This document shows positions 21,640-33,965 of a stretch of DNA of 64,000 nt, in pieces. Numbering within the stretch: the stretch's first letter is position 1; every line of letters starts with the position of its first letter. The position numbers and the translations under genes were made by a program. This stretch comes from Archivesica marissinica (Eukaryota > Mollusca > Bivalvia > Venerida > Vesicomyidae): the NCBI GenBank assembly GCA_014843695.1, contig CM026400.1, positions 39,411,750 through 39,475,749 on the forward strand, given 5' to 3'. Below the pieces are notes generated by a model. It worked only from the letters and a program-made list of their open reading frames with translations, was not told the DNA's origin and did no database searches.

Positions 21640-21785
21640 CTGGTAGGCAATCGGTACCCATTATTTAACTAGCTAGCGGCTCACCAACCGGCCATATCAG
21701 GACGAACCCTGACGAGATTCGAACCTTCGACCCCACGCTCAGTAGGAGGACGCCTTAACCACTAGGCCACGGAGACGGTCAATAT
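21640..21785 (-). mobile_element. SINE-E (tRNA-derived)
   Basis: On the minus strand CCGTCTCCGTGGCCTAGTGG carries an A-box, followed by GGTTCGAATCTCGTC as B-box with the usual spacing, then a short unrelated body to GGGTACCGATTGCC. It lacks a proper acceptor stem, so it is read as a SINE and not as a tRNA gene. Confidence 0.5.
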
Positions 21786-21825
21786 ATAGGACAGTAACAA
21801 TAGTAAAGTCACAAGACCTAACTAA

Positions 21826-23230
21826 ATACACATCAACATGGTGTACCAAATCACGTGTAATACACATCAACACGGTGTACCAAATCACGTGTAATACACA
21901 TCAACACGGTGTACCAAATCACGTGTAATACACATCAACACGGTGTACCAAATCACGTGTAATACACATCAACACGGTGTACCAAATCACGTGTAATACA
22001 CATCAACACGGTGTACCAAATCACGTGTAATACACATTAACACGGTGTACCAAAGCACGTGTAATACACATCAACACGGTGTACCAAATCACGTGTAATA
22101 CACATCAACACGGTGTACCAAAGCACGTGTAATACACATCAACATGGTGTACCAAAGCACGTGTAATACACATCAACACGGTGTACCAAATCAACCAAAT
22201 CACGTGTAATACACATCAACACGGTGTACCAAAGCACGTGTAATACACATCAACACGATGTACCAAAGCACGTGTAATACACATCAACACGGTGTACCAA
22301 AGCACGTGTAATACACATCAACACGGTGTACCAAAGCACGTGTAATACACATCAACACGATGTACCAAAGCACGTGTAATACACATCAACACGGTGTACC
22401 AAAGCACGTGTAATACACATCAACACGATGTACCAAAGCACGTGTAATACACATCAACACGGTGTACCAAAGCACGTGTAATACACATCAACACGGTGTA
22501 CCAAATCACGTGTAATACAAATCAACACGGTGTACCAAAGTACGTGTAACACACATCAACACGGTGTACCAAATCACGTGTAATACACATCAACACGATG
22601 TACCAAATCACGTGTAACACACATCAACACGGTGTACCAAAGCACGTGTAATACACATCAACACGGTGTACCAAAGCACGTGTAATACACATCAACACGG
22701 TGTACCAAATCAAGTGTAATACACATCAACACGGTGTACCAAATCACGTGTAATACACATCAACACGGTATACCAAATCACGTGTAATACACATCGACAC
22801 GGTGTACCAAATCACGTGTAATACACATCAACACGGTGTACCAAATCACGTGTAATACACATCAACACGGTGTACCAAATCACGTGTAATACACATCAAC
22901 ACGGTGTACCAAATCACGTGTAATACACATCAACACGGTGTACCAAATCAAGTGTAATACACATCAACACGGTGTACCAAAGCACGTGTAATACACATCA
23001 ACACGGTGTACCAAATCACGTGTAATACACATCAACACGGTGTACCAAATCACGTGTAATACACATCAACACGGTGTACCAAATCACGTGTAATACACAT
23101 CAACACGGTGTACCAAATAACGTGCAATACACATCAACACGGTGTACTAAATCACGTGTAATACACATCAACACGGTGTACCAAAGCACGTGTAATAAAT
23201 ATCAACACGATGTACCAATCCACGTGTAAC
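21826..23230. repeat. 34-bp minisatellite with an E-box in most units, about 41 copies
   Basis: The unit is ACACATCAACACGGTGTACC then AAATCACGTGTAAT. Most copies contain the palindrome CACGTG; AAATCACGTG and AAAGCACGTG variants alternate in blocks. One unit near 22190 has an extra AAATCAACC insertion. Confidence 0.96.
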
Positions 23231-23267
23231 ACAACAGCTATTAAAGGAACGTCCTGCAGTAGATTAT

Positions 23268-23527
23268 CACTCGTAATCCAGGGATCGCAGGTTCGATCTC
23301 CCGTCTGACCCTAATAAAATTAACAGTCATTCAGATGGGACGTTAAACCGAGGTCTCGTGTCGGTGCTTTACACTAAAAACATAAAAGAACCAGAGGAGA
23401 CTCTGGAATGGGTCTCTGTCTGTATTATTGCACTATCCTCCAAACATCTATAATGACTAATCTCTTTAGGAGGCGTCGCTCACATGGGCAACATTTAGCG
23501 ACGATAAATAAACGTAAAACACACACA
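23268..23527 (+). mobile_element. SINE-A, 5'-truncated
   Basis: Starts inside the tRNA head (GTAATCCAGGGATCGCAGG) and continues through the whole body to ACGATAAATAAACGTAAAAC. The 5' half of the head is missing. Another SINE-A begins 13 bases further on. Confidence 0.85.
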
Positions 23528-23539
23528 TATTATCACTTA

Positions 23540-23745
23540 CAGACGGATCTGCAGTCCAGTGGTTAACACGTTGGTCTTGTAATCTAGGGATCGCAGGTTC
23601 GATCCCCCGTCTGATCTAATAAAATTGAACAGTCTTTCAAATGGGACTTTAAACCGAGGTCTTGTATCCGTGCTTTACACCGTACACGTAAACGAACCAG
23701 AGGAGAGTGTGGAGTGGGTCTGTGTCTGTATAGTTGCACGTTTCT
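23540..23745 (+). mobile_element. SINE-A, 3'-truncated
   Basis: Complete head (ACAGACGGATCTGCAGTCCA, GGTTCGATCCCCCG) and body to CTGTATAGTTGCACG, where similarity stops. The last about 90 bases of the family are absent. Confidence 0.8.
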
Positions 23746-24282
23746 CCTGGAACTTCATACCTTCTAAATAGTATCTATAATTTACCACTACACGTGAAAT
23801 TACTCTTCTGTATGCCCCCATTATGTTTTACCTTACCCGCCTCGTCAGCCGCCCCCCCCACACATAATTATGTTCACCTTGTTGTGAAATCAATAGCTCA
23901 GCCACTGATAAAGAAACAGACACCAAGCATTGCCATCATCATCAACAAAAAGTCAAATACACACAAAAACGAAATAATGCACGTGAACTTCATTTGACAT
24001 TAGCTACGTTTCCGCGTCGTTGACTTACCCACATGCACTGGCTGGCGTTTTGTATAGAACACGGTTATCAGTACCCCACTGACACAGTTTGAATTTGCTA
24101 CAACAACCGTGATAGTTCACATTACAATCCAGTAATTGTTTCAGTGCATGGGAGAGGGAGAGGGGGATCAAGGGCAGACATTCAAAGGACTTACCGTGAA
24201 CGTAAGAAGGCAGAAAACGGAGAGCATCACGACAACGAGCTACATATTGATTAATCAACAATTGAATTGTGGACAGTATTTG

Positions 24283-24462
24283 ACAGACGGATCTGTAGTC
24301 CAGTGGTTAACACGCTGGACTGGTAATCCAGGGGATCGCAGGTTCGATCCCCCGTCTGATCCTGATACAATTAACAGTCTTTAATCTTTACACCATGCAC
24401 GTAAACGAACCCGAGGAGACTCTGGAATGGGTCTCTGTCTGTATCATTGCACTATCCTCAAA
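24283..24462 (+). mobile_element. SINE-A with internal deletion and lost tail
   Basis: Complete head with an extra G (AATCCAGGGGATCGCAGG). AACAGTCTTTAATCTTTACACC lacks the about 40-base GATGGGACGTTAAACC segment. The body ends at CACTATCCTCAAAC without the 3' tail. Confidence 0.8.
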
Positions 24463-24512
24463 CAATAGTTTGAGCTGTACTCTTCATTAAACTGTCCACA
24501 AGTTGTAATGAA

Positions 24513-24760
24513 TGTCCGATTAACCCCAATGGTTAGCGCGCTCGCTTCTCACCAATGCAATCCGGGTCCGATCCTCGGACGGTGAACTATGTAAGATGGT
24601 ACGGTGGTTGCCAGATCGGACATGTGGGTTTTCTCCGGGTACTCCGGTTTCCTCCCACACGAATGACCACATATACGCTTTCATCCGCGCCAACGAGAGT
24701 GATTAATATAAGTTGTTAGAACTTGCTTCGCAATCGTTGTAAAATAAATAAAGTTTAAAC
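24513..24760 (+). mobile_element. SINE-B, full length
   Basis: Begins TGTCCGATTAACCCCAATGG, then GGTCCGATCCTCGGAC (B-box with one change), the GGGTTTTCTCCGGGTACTCC core and the tail CTTGCTTCGCAATCGTTGTA ending AATAAAGTTTAAAC. Confidence 0.85.
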
Positions 24761-24765
24761 TTTGT

Positions 24766-25430
24766 AATGTCAACATAAACACACTCCTTCACGGTGACAG
24801 CTATAAGGATTTTGCAACCAACACCGAGTAATTTTCCTTGCTGTACACGAATACATTATTGTCAGTGAAAGGTTCTGAGATGGATGAATTCTAAAAGGTT
24901 CACATGGCGGATTCCAATCTGAATGTTGTCGTTATTGACACAACAACCGATCCAATTCAACCACTTTTCTTTAAGCTAATCAATTTTCGTGCTACGATTT
25001 GATAGTTCATGTTCTTGAACTTTCTTCAAATGTTCCTTTAAATATTAACCATTTTCTTTTCTTAACATCCAAAACTATTGACTTACTAATAAAATAACTT
25101 CTGAAATTCTTTAGCATATACCTAGAATAGCTTTCACGTATTTGCATTGTTTTATATATATATTATTCTCCTGATAGGGAGAAGATCTATATACGTTTTC
25201 TTTCATTCTAATCCCTTTCAGTCTACTGCTGTTAAGCTGCATGCGACGTAAGCTGCATGTGACGTAAGCTGCATGTGACGTTAGCTGTCGGTGGGACATT
25301 ACACCCCAAAACAAACAAGCACACAGTTGTTTTAGCCTTATTATATTAAGCTCACTATTTACACAGTACCGGTAACTATGCCAGCACGAGTGACGACAAA
25401 AAGAAATTAGTTTAAACAATATTTATATTT
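24766..25430. other. Intergenic sequence with a small 15-bp repeat
   Basis: No gene is supported. At about 25236-25290 the word GTAAGCTGCATGTGAC is repeated three times with small changes. The rest is AT-rich and unassigned. Confidence 0.45.
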
Positions 25431-25431
25431 G

Positions 25432-25700
25432 TAGCCACAAATGCAAATGTAACATAAATCTGTACCAACTCGGCCGTACTATAACATCCACACGGTGTAG
25501 CGACAAATGCAGATATAGCAAAAATCTGTACCAACTCGGCCGTACTAACATCCACACGGTGTAGCGACAAATGCAGATATAGCATAAATCTGTACCAACT
25601 CGACCGTAGTAACATCCACATGGTGTAGCACAAATGCAGATGTAGCATAAATCTGTACCAACTCGACCTTACTAACATCCACACGGTGTAGCGACAAAAT
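25432..25700. repeat. About 64-bp tandem repeat, 4 copies
   Basis: CACGGTGTAG recurs at about 25491, 25555, 25619 (as CATGG) and 25682. The unit includes GACAAATGCAGATATAGCAT and CTGTACCAACTCGGCCGTAC. Confidence 0.9.
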
Positions 25701-25702
25701 GC

Positions 25703-26845
25703 CTATTGTAGTGGCGTTGAATATGTATTACAAGTTGCCTATTGCAGTGGTATGAAATATGTATGTACAAGTTGCCTATTGCAGTGGTATGGAATATGAA
25801 TGTACAAGTTGCCTATTGCATTGGTATGGAATATGTATGTACAGGTTGCCTATTGCAGTGGTATGGACTATGTATGTACACGTTGCCTATGGTAGTTCTA
25901 TGGAATATGTATGTACAAGTTGCCTATGGCAGTGGCATGGAATATGTATGTACACGTTGCCTATGGTAGTTGTATGGAATATGTATGTACAAGTTGCCTA
26001 TGGTAGTGGTATGGAATATTTATGTAAACGTTGCATATGGTAGTGGTATGGAATATGTATGTACAAGTTGCCTATTGCAGTGGTATGGACTATGTGTGTA
26101 CACGTTGCTCATTGCAGTGGTATGGAATATGTATGTACACGTTGCCTATTGCAGTGGTATGGAATATGTATGTACAAGTTGCCTATTGCAGTGGTGTGGA
26201 ATATGTATGTACAAGTTGCCTATTGCAGTGGTATGGAATGTGTATGTACAAGTTGCCTATTGTAGTGGTATGGAATATGTATGTACACGTTGCCTATTGT
26301 AGTGGCGTTGAATATGTATTACAAGTTGCCTATTGCAGTGGTATGGAATATGTATGTACAGGTCACCTATTGCAGTGGTATGGAATATGTATGTACAAGT
26401 TGCCTATTACAGTGGTATGGAATATGTATGTACAAGTTGCCTATTATAGTGGTATGGAATATGTATGTACATGTTGCCTATTGCAGTGGTATGGCATATG
26501 TATGTAAACGTCGCCCATTGCAATAGCATGGCATATGTATGTACAAGTTGCATATTGCAGTGGTATGTAATATGTATGTACAAGTTGCCTATTGCAGTGG
26601 TATGGCATATGTATGTAAACGTCGCCCATTGCAATAGCATGGCATATGTATGTACAAGCTGCATATTGCAGTGGTATGTAATATGTATGTACAAGTTGCC
26701 TATTGCAGTGGTATGGAATATGTATGTACAAGTTGCCTATTGCAGTGGTATGGCATATGTATGTAAAAGATGCTCATTGCAGTGGTATGGAATGTATATA
26801 AGACAAGTTGCCCATTGCAGTGGTTTGGTGACCTGTACTATATTG
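25703..26845. repeat. 37-bp minisatellite, about 31 copies
   Basis: The unit is CCTATTGCAGTGGTATGGAA then TATGTATGTACAAGTTG. Variants GGCAGT, GGTAGT, ACACG and GGCATATG occur in blocks, including a 111-bp block (with GTAAACGTCGCCCATTGC) repeated at about 26500 and 26612. Confidence 0.95.
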
Positions 26846-26948
26846 GCCAGTGATTAAGTACGATGTATGTGTGATGGAGGAGTTTTCATGTTTCATTTGA
26901 ATACAGTCGTTACTCTATCCTATACTCAATACACTATATTATAATATC

Positions 26949-27075
26949 AACCAGTCCTACCGTAGGACGTACTACACCAACTGTTATACCGTAGTACGTA
27001 CCACACCAACTCTCCTACCGTAGTACGTACCACACCAACTGTTCTACCGTAGTATGTACCACACCAACTGTTCTA
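26949..27075. repeat. 29-bp tandem repeat, about 4 copies
   Basis: ACCAACTGTTCTACCGTAGT followed by ACGTACCAC recurs at 26976, 27005, 27034 and 27063. Confidence 0.9.
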
Positions 27076-27261
27076 ATGTTCTTTTCCATACCATGCATTG
27101 CCCCCATTATCAACAATTTACAGCAATTCTTCCAGCAATGAAACCCACTACATACTACAGCAGCGGTAGCAAACATTGTATCCGCTTTTGCTGGAAACCC
27201 GAGACCGGTTTCACTTATTATTATGGACGAGATATATAGAACATCAGATACCGTTAATTCT

Positions 27262-27958
27262 GTAAGTCGGAATGTATCGACCGACATGGTTCTTCTAAAA
27301 TAGTCACCCAATACTACATAGCACTCCTGTAAGTCGGTATGTATCGATAGATATGGTTCTTGAAATATAGCCACCCAATATTACATACCACTTATGTTAC
27401 TCGGTATGTATCGATCGATATTGTTCTTGAAATACAGTCACCCAATACTACATACCACTCTTGTAAGTCTGTATGTATCGATCGATATTGTTCTTGACAT
27501 ATAGTCACCATATACTACATACCACTTCTGTTACTCGGTATGTATCGATCGATATTGTTCTTGAAATATAGCCACCCAATACTACATACCACTCCTGTAA
27601 GTCGCTATGTATCGGTCGATATTGTTCTTGTAATATAGTCACCCAATACTACATACCACTCCTGTAAGTCGCTATGTATCGATCGATATTGTTCTTGAAA
27701 TATAGCCACCCAATACTACATACCACTCCTGTAAGTCAGTATGTATCGATCGATATTGTTCTGGAAATATAGCCACCCAATACTACATACCACTCCTGTA
27801 AGTCAGTATGTATCGATCGATATTGTTCTGGAAATATAGCCACCCAATACTACATAGCACTCCTGTAAGTCAGTATGTATCGATCGATATTGTTCTTGAA
27901 ATATAGCCACCCAATACTACATAGCACTCCTGTAAGTCGCTATGTATCGGTCGATATT
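27262..27958. repeat. 67-bp minisatellite, about 10 copies
   Basis: CTCCTGTAAGTC starts at 27592, 27659 and 27726, giving the 67-bp period. The unit contains TATGTATCGATCGATATTGT and GCCACCCAATACTACATA. Most copies hold the palindrome ATCGATCGAT. Confidence 0.95.
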
Positions 27959-28159
27959 GTTGACAATAGGATGAACATCAGTTTCGATATTCATGCTACT
28001 TTCGTTTTCAGACAACTACTGTGATTTCGGGTTGTCTGCCTGTGTACATGTATGGCATCACTGCTTATCTCATTTGCTTATATCGCGCGGCTTTGAAGAA
28101 CGCTATACATAAAGTAGTATCACTCCTCCTCACTCCTCATTCTTTAGCGAGACCTCAAC

Positions 28160-28857
28160 ATGTACAGTTGCGATATATGCTCGAAACGATTCATGCGAAA
28201 AGACAATATGCTTCGCCATAAACGAACGCTTCATGTCGATGACGAGAATGATTACGAGAAGGATATATTGGGTACGATCGATGATGTGGATATGTCAAAC
28301 TCCGATGACGCGAGTGGCGAAGATTCCAGTAATGACGAAGATTCCAGTCAAGAGGAGGATTCTGATGTTATCGATCCGTGGTACTGTATCGTAGACAGAG
28401 TGTTTAATCAGTGTCAATCGGAATTTGAGGAGAATGTGAAAGATTACATGCGGGTACAGGGTGCTATGGAGAACGTTGCTAGGCGGACGGTATTCCGGAA
28501 TATGAGATCCAAGTATAGGAAGAAATTGGTGGAAGAAAGAAAACTGCAGCGGATCTAAAGATAATCGATGGCTACGATAAAGAGGAGGCGTGGAAATATG
28601 CCACTAATCAGAGAAAGTACTTGTTCGAAACCGTTCTGAAGCGATTCGAACTTCCGGAAACAACCGCGAGCGAATGTAAAAATACGGAGACTGACATACA
28701 TTCGGATCATACGCAGGCAGGTGGAGGAGCAGACATAGAGACCGACACTAGGTTAACGCCGATGCAGCAGGCAGAGAGGTGGGCACAGAGCGAAATGGAC
28801 AGGATGAAAAACCGTCCGAAAATAGTAATCATCGGTCGCAAATACAAGACATGTTAA
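28160..28857 (+). CDS. Single C2H2 zinc-finger protein with acidic linker, one frameshift
   Basis: The ATG at 28160 opens MYSCDICSKRFMRKDNMLRH then KRTLH, a canonical C-x2-C-x12-H-x4-H finger. A very acidic segment follows (residues about 27-72, rich in D, E and S), then DPWYCIVDRVF and a helical, charged region to KKLVEE. The frame stops at 28558. A shifted frame continues KTAADLKIIDGYDKEEAWKY, NQRKYLFETVLKRFELPE and ends RKYKTC at 28857, so about one base is missing near 28540. From memory, invertebrate genomes contain many proteins with an N-terminal finger, an acidic linker, DPW and a YDxEEAxxYAxxxRKxLF-type region, of unknown function. Nothing shows an intron inside it. It may be a retrocopy or element-borne gene. 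Confidence 0.6.
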
Positions 28858-28859
28858 AA

Positions 28860-30145
28860 ATTAACAAACTGTTCACAATTTGTGCTAAATGCTATGATTA
28901 ATAACGTTGACCGGAACTTTCTGTATTTTGTTGCGTGTGTTCCATAGCTATAATAATGTGTACGATTAAACAAACTTAAAAATATGCTACATGTACTTGT
29001 AAACTCTAGTTATTGTCTACTAAATGTACGGGAGGTGTTGAGTTTGAACGGACGATACGTGTGTACATTTATATATAGGAAGATACTCGTTCATACTAGT
29101 ATACATGAGGTTGCCCTATTTACACCGGCAACGCAGGTCTATAAACTATGGTTTGTCACTAGCGTACGTACAAGAGTATGGTAAATACATGTATATACCG
29201 CATATATGAGCTCATTCAGCTCATATGAGGTACGTTGGAGTACTGATGAGGGGGCGGAATAGCATTGAGGATGAACGTTGAGAAGATAGGCAAACGCGCA
29301 TGCGCACCAAAACATATCTCGACTTGTTGCTGAACGAGTCCTCTAGCGTGTTAACCACTGTACTACTGATAGATTCCGGTGTTTATTCAAGATATACGGA
29401 ATATAACGTTTTGAATTGAATTATTTTGCAATATAAAGTTTGATTGTAATTCATACATGTATCTCAAGAAATTGGATATATTCCACGCACTATATTTCCA
29501 CTTTGCTGTGATATATACATGAATTAATACATAAATGACACGCATTAAACTAAATTAAGTGTTATTTTATGTAGTTAGTCGGTATATAGACGTGTTCGTA
29601 TTATGAAGGTGCACAGACAGGAAGACGGATGGACGGACGGACGGTTGTCGGAACGGGTGTGCGGGATTTGGGCGGGTTGTGGGAGGGGGCGATTGGACGA
29701 ACAGCTGCCGGGCGGGCTGGCGTGCATGCGGGCGGGCGTACGGACGGACATATAGCCATACAATCAGTGAACCAGTCTACAATTTAACATGTCAATATGA
29801 GGTAATGAAGAGACATGCAGATACATAAGCTGTGACGTGCATTGTTGAAAAGTTGAAATATCCAAAACAAATATTAATCTTGGCTATTTAAACACACCTT
29901 TTATTAGATAAAGCGTTCAGATATATTTCGTTGCCCAGGTAATTCATTGAAATAAAAATGTCATGTAGTACACTCCTTAATGATATTTGATCTCTTATCT
30001 AGATAACGAATGCTCGGTGTAAAATTCATTCATTCTGCGGTTAGTTTTAAGTTAGAATGTACTAGATTATGGTGATTGAGTTATAATTGAAACACAGAAA
30101 CAACGTTTATTTCATAATGTTTCAACATTTCCCTCAAGACATTGG
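28860..30145. other. Intergenic sequence; G-rich GGAC tract
   Basis: No gene is supported. 29615-29760 is strikingly G-rich on the plus strand (GGACGGACGGACGG, GGGCGGGTTGTGGGAGGGGG), in contrast with the AT-rich surroundings. Confidence 0.5.
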
Positions 30146-30149
30146 ATTA

Positions 30150-30240
30150 GTTTATACAAATCTATTTTAGCTCCATTGCGAAACAAATTCTTACAACGTT
30201 AGATTAATCGCTCTCGAGGTCTCATTCCTGATGGAACCTA
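30150..30240 (-). mobile_element. SINE-C 3' fragment
   Basis: GTTTATACAAATCTATTTTA, AGCTCCATTGCGAAACAAAT and CATTCCTGATGGAACC match the 3' half of SINE-C. The head is absent. Confidence 0.7.
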
Positions 30241-31094
30241 CACATACCCGCACCCATTCGTGCATTGACCCCAAATGTGACACTCGACCTCTTATTCCCT
30301 TTGATGACACTTCCTTAAAGGTCACCCAGTTATAGGATAATGACGTCACGAGAGAGGAATAGGGAATAGGTAAGAAGTGGAGTTGGCGGTAGTTACTACT
30401 GTCGAGTGTCTGCAGTGCTCCTTACCTCGAATAATCCCAGATGATTGAAGCAAACAGTCTCCACAAACCCAACAATCTAATAGACAAGGATGTATAATAA
30501 TAATTTATTGACGACGTAGATACAGCTGCCCAAATTGCTTAATTAATACTATTATTATTATTTATTATAATTATGAATAGTGTTTAGTTATTTATCATTT
30601 ATTAAGAGAGTACTCCTTGTTGTGTATATAACGAATGTTTTTACAAAGAAAAGACAATGGAATAACATAGTTGTCGCGGTGGTACTGGAGTCCCCGACTT
30701 AGACCAGCTGTACTGTCAATCCATACAAGCTGAGGTCAATAATTCGTTTCCCAGTAACCCATATGGCTATGGATTTGCTGTGTGATACACAAGAATTACA
30801 GAGAGATGCCAAGAGGGGGGATTGATTTAACCATTGCACAATCGAGCAAAATAACAGACTATAAGAAAGGTGTTCAAAACTAATTGTTTGACGTACTTAT
30901 GATATACAGGAGACACTACAGGGGCAGATCATCACAATAGTTGCTAGATGGAGAGTAACTTTTATCAATATTGATCAAACATAGCGACCATACCGACACT
31001 TTGATCCAAAAGCCCTAGACATAGATTTTGACCAATTATCTGATATGGTCAGAATAATTATTTATTTTTAGAAGCATTATCATGCGGTTAACTC

Positions 31095-32503
31095 AAAACT
31101 ATGGAATACTGTACATAACTTAATTGTATTGCATCATATTTGAGGACCTTATGCTATGACATAAGTGTAATGTCCAATAGTATAGTAGATGGAATACTGT
31201 ACATAACTTAATTGTATTTGCATCATATTTGAGGACCTTATGCTATGACATAAGTGTAATGTCCAATAGTATAGTAGATGGAATACTGTACATAACTTAA
31301 TTGTATTTGCATCATATTTGAGGACCTTATGCTATGACATAAGTGTAATGTCCAATAGTATAGTAGATGGAATACTGTACATAACTTAATTGTATTTGCA
31401 TCATATTTGAGGACCTTATGCTATGACATAAGTGTAATGTCCAATAGTATAGTAGATGGAATACTGTACATAACTTAATTGTATTTGCATCATATTTGAG
31501 GACCTTATGCTATGACATAAGTGTAATGTCCAATAGTATAGTAGATGGAATACTGTACATAACTTAATTGTATTTGCATCATATTTGAGGACCTTATGCT
31601 ATGACATAAGTGTAATGTCCAATAGTATAGTAGATGGAATACTGTACATAACTTAATTGTATTTGCATCATATTTGAGGACCTTATGCTATGACATAAGT
31701 GTAATGTCCAATAGTATAGTAGATGGAATACTGTACATAACTTAATTGTATTGCATCATATTTGAGGACCTTATGCTATGACATAAGTGTAATGTCCAAT
31801 AGTATAGTAGATGGAATACTGTACATAACTTAATTGTATTGCATCATATTTGAGGACCTAATGTTATGACATAAGTGTAATGTCCAATAGTATAGTAGAT
31901 GGAATACTGTACATAACTTAATTGTATTGCATCATATTTGAGGAACGTATGTTATGACATAAGTGTAATGTCCAATAGTATAGTAGATGGAATACTGTAC
32001 ATAACTTAATTGTATTTGCATCATATTTGAGGACCTTATGTTATGACATAAGTGTAATGTCCAATAGTATAGTAGATGGAATACTGTACATAACATAATT
32101 GTATTGCATCATATTTGAGGACCTTATGTTATGACATAAGTGTAACGTCCAATAGTATAGTAGATGGAATACTGTACATAACTTAATTGTATTGCATCAT
32201 ATTTGAGGAACGTATGTTATGACATAAGTGTAATGTCCAATAGTATAGTAGATGGAATACTGTACATAACTTAATTGTATTGCATCATATTTGAGGACCT
32301 AATGTTATGACATAAGTGTAATGTCCAATAGTATAGTAGATGGAATACTGTACATAACTTAATTGTATTGCATCATATTTGAGGACCTTATGTTATGACA
32401 TAAGTGTAACGTCCAATAGTATAGTAGATGGAATACTGTACATAACTTAATTGTATTTGCATCATATTTGAGGAACGTATGTTATGACATAAGTGTAACG
32501 TCC
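31095..32503. repeat. 89-bp satellite, about 16 copies (left arm)
   Basis: The unit begins GTATAGTAGATGGAATACTG and includes TTGAGGACCTTATGCTATGA. The first half is almost homogeneous, while the second half carries TTATGACATAAG and GGAACGTATG variants. The matching place in the other arm (46612-46792) has only two units. Confidence 0.96.
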
Positions 32504-32952
32504 ACTTTTTACATTATTGTATTGATTCGATCAATAGCCTAAGTCATATTTACACATATAGTATAGTAGATGTTTCTAACAATATAGGGAGGGGTGGGTG
32601 GGGGTCATATTTAGCATTAAATACTATCTTCTTGCTTCTCGGTGATGTTGAAAATAAAGAACACACAGTTTGTTATCATTAAATTTCCTTGCGAGATTGT
32701 GAACCAAGAATGGTTTATCATTGAGTTCTGATGTGATCATTTGTTCGCTTGACCCCGTCTTTTGTGAATGCGCTAGATTTATCTAGGACAAATGTAGGCC
32801 ATGAGTGGATAGCATCTGAGTCTTGTCTTAACCATATACTATCACATTTGCCTTTAGGTGAAGTACTTGCGAATATGTAATTAGAAGGGATGGTCCACAT
32901 ATTAGCAACACGGTTTCCTGTTGCATTAGGCCCTTTTCGTACGGTTGACTAA

Positions 32953-33224
32953 GTGTGTGTTTTACGTTTATTTATCGTCGCTACCGGTTGCCCATATGAG
33001 CGAAGCCTTCTGAAGAGATTAGTCATTTTAGATTTTGAAGGATAGTGCATGATACAGACAGAGACCCATTCCAGAATCTCCTCTGGTTCTTTTACGTGCA
33101 CGGTGTACAGCACCGACACGAGATATCGGTTTAACATCCCATCTGAAAGACTGTTAATTTTATTAGGGTCAGACGGGAAGTCGAACCTGCAATCCCTGGA
33201 TTACCACTGGACTACAAATCCATG
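32953..33224 (-). mobile_element. SINE-A in the left arm
   Basis: Body and 3' tail are complete; the head is decayed (the TCGAACCTGC B-box remains, but part of the head is deleted, GGATTACCACTGGACTAC). The copy at 40311-40572 is its inverted-duplication partner and has the same head deletion. Confidence 0.85.
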
Positions 33225-33738
33225 ATTGGGGCTTTTTATACGTCAGTCTTCATTTTGTCTACATTGAATGCACACATATGTTTCTATAGGCTTGTCGGTT
33301 GTAACTTGTAAGAATTCCTAAATGCACCTATGTTTTGTTTTGGGGTAGAGCCGATGCCATTTCAAAAAGAATCCTTCTTGTCTGATAATATACATGAAAC
33401 TTAAAGAATGAACACAGACTACCTTGTTCCTTTAGGTGGGTTTCATAGTCCACACTATGGGATGCTGAAAAGCCCATTGCATATATTGATACTATTGACA
33501 AAGAACACATTGATCATGTATATGTTTCTCTTTGAAATTATTTCACAAGAAAATATTGTTACAACTAACATTTATATTTAGTTAGTGCTCGTGAGATTTA
33601 CCGATTTACAGTAATTACTCGGTAAAAGTAAATAAACCAACTTGTTTGTGGTTTGTTTTACCATGAATTGTAGAAAATTACGACGAAACCTTCACAGGGC
33701 CAAATACTTGTATACACTACGGAAGACTGACTAAACCA

Positions 33739-33965
33739 GTTTAAACTTTATTTATTTTACAACGATTGTAAAGCAAGTTTTAACAGCTTATAGTAATCAC
33801 TCTCGTTGGCGCGGATGAAAGCGTAAATGTGGTCATTCGTATGGGAGGAAACCGGAGTACCCGGAGAAAATCCATAGTACCATCTCACATACTTCCAGGT
33901 TCGAGGATCGAATCCGGTTTGCATTGGTGAGAAGCGAATGAGCTAACTACTGCACTAATCGGACA
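33739..33965 (-). mobile_element. SINE-B in the left arm
   Basis: Tail GTTTAAACTTTATTTATTTT, core CGGAGTACCCGGAGAAAATC and head ending GCACTAATCGGACAG. It pairs with the copy at 39555-39778. Both lack the segment after GGATTTTCTCCGG that reads into GCCAGATCGGACA in the copy at 24513. Confidence 0.85.

Noticed and set aside
23999..24270. Small minus-strand exons ending at GTAAGT donors (24025, 24195)
   Set aside because: The donors look good and one frame begins like a signal peptide, but acceptors are weak and no domain is recognisable.
27015..27374. Upstream exon of the SLC16-like gene
   Set aside because: A hydrophobic minus-strand stretch exists, but the needed frames contain stops and no paired splice sites or SLC16 motifs are seen.
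32718..32900. Minus-strand coding segment WTIPSNYIFASTSPKGKCDS
   Set aside because: It has a protein-like look and is present in both arms of the inverted duplication, but it matches nothing I know and has no splice sites; left unannotated.
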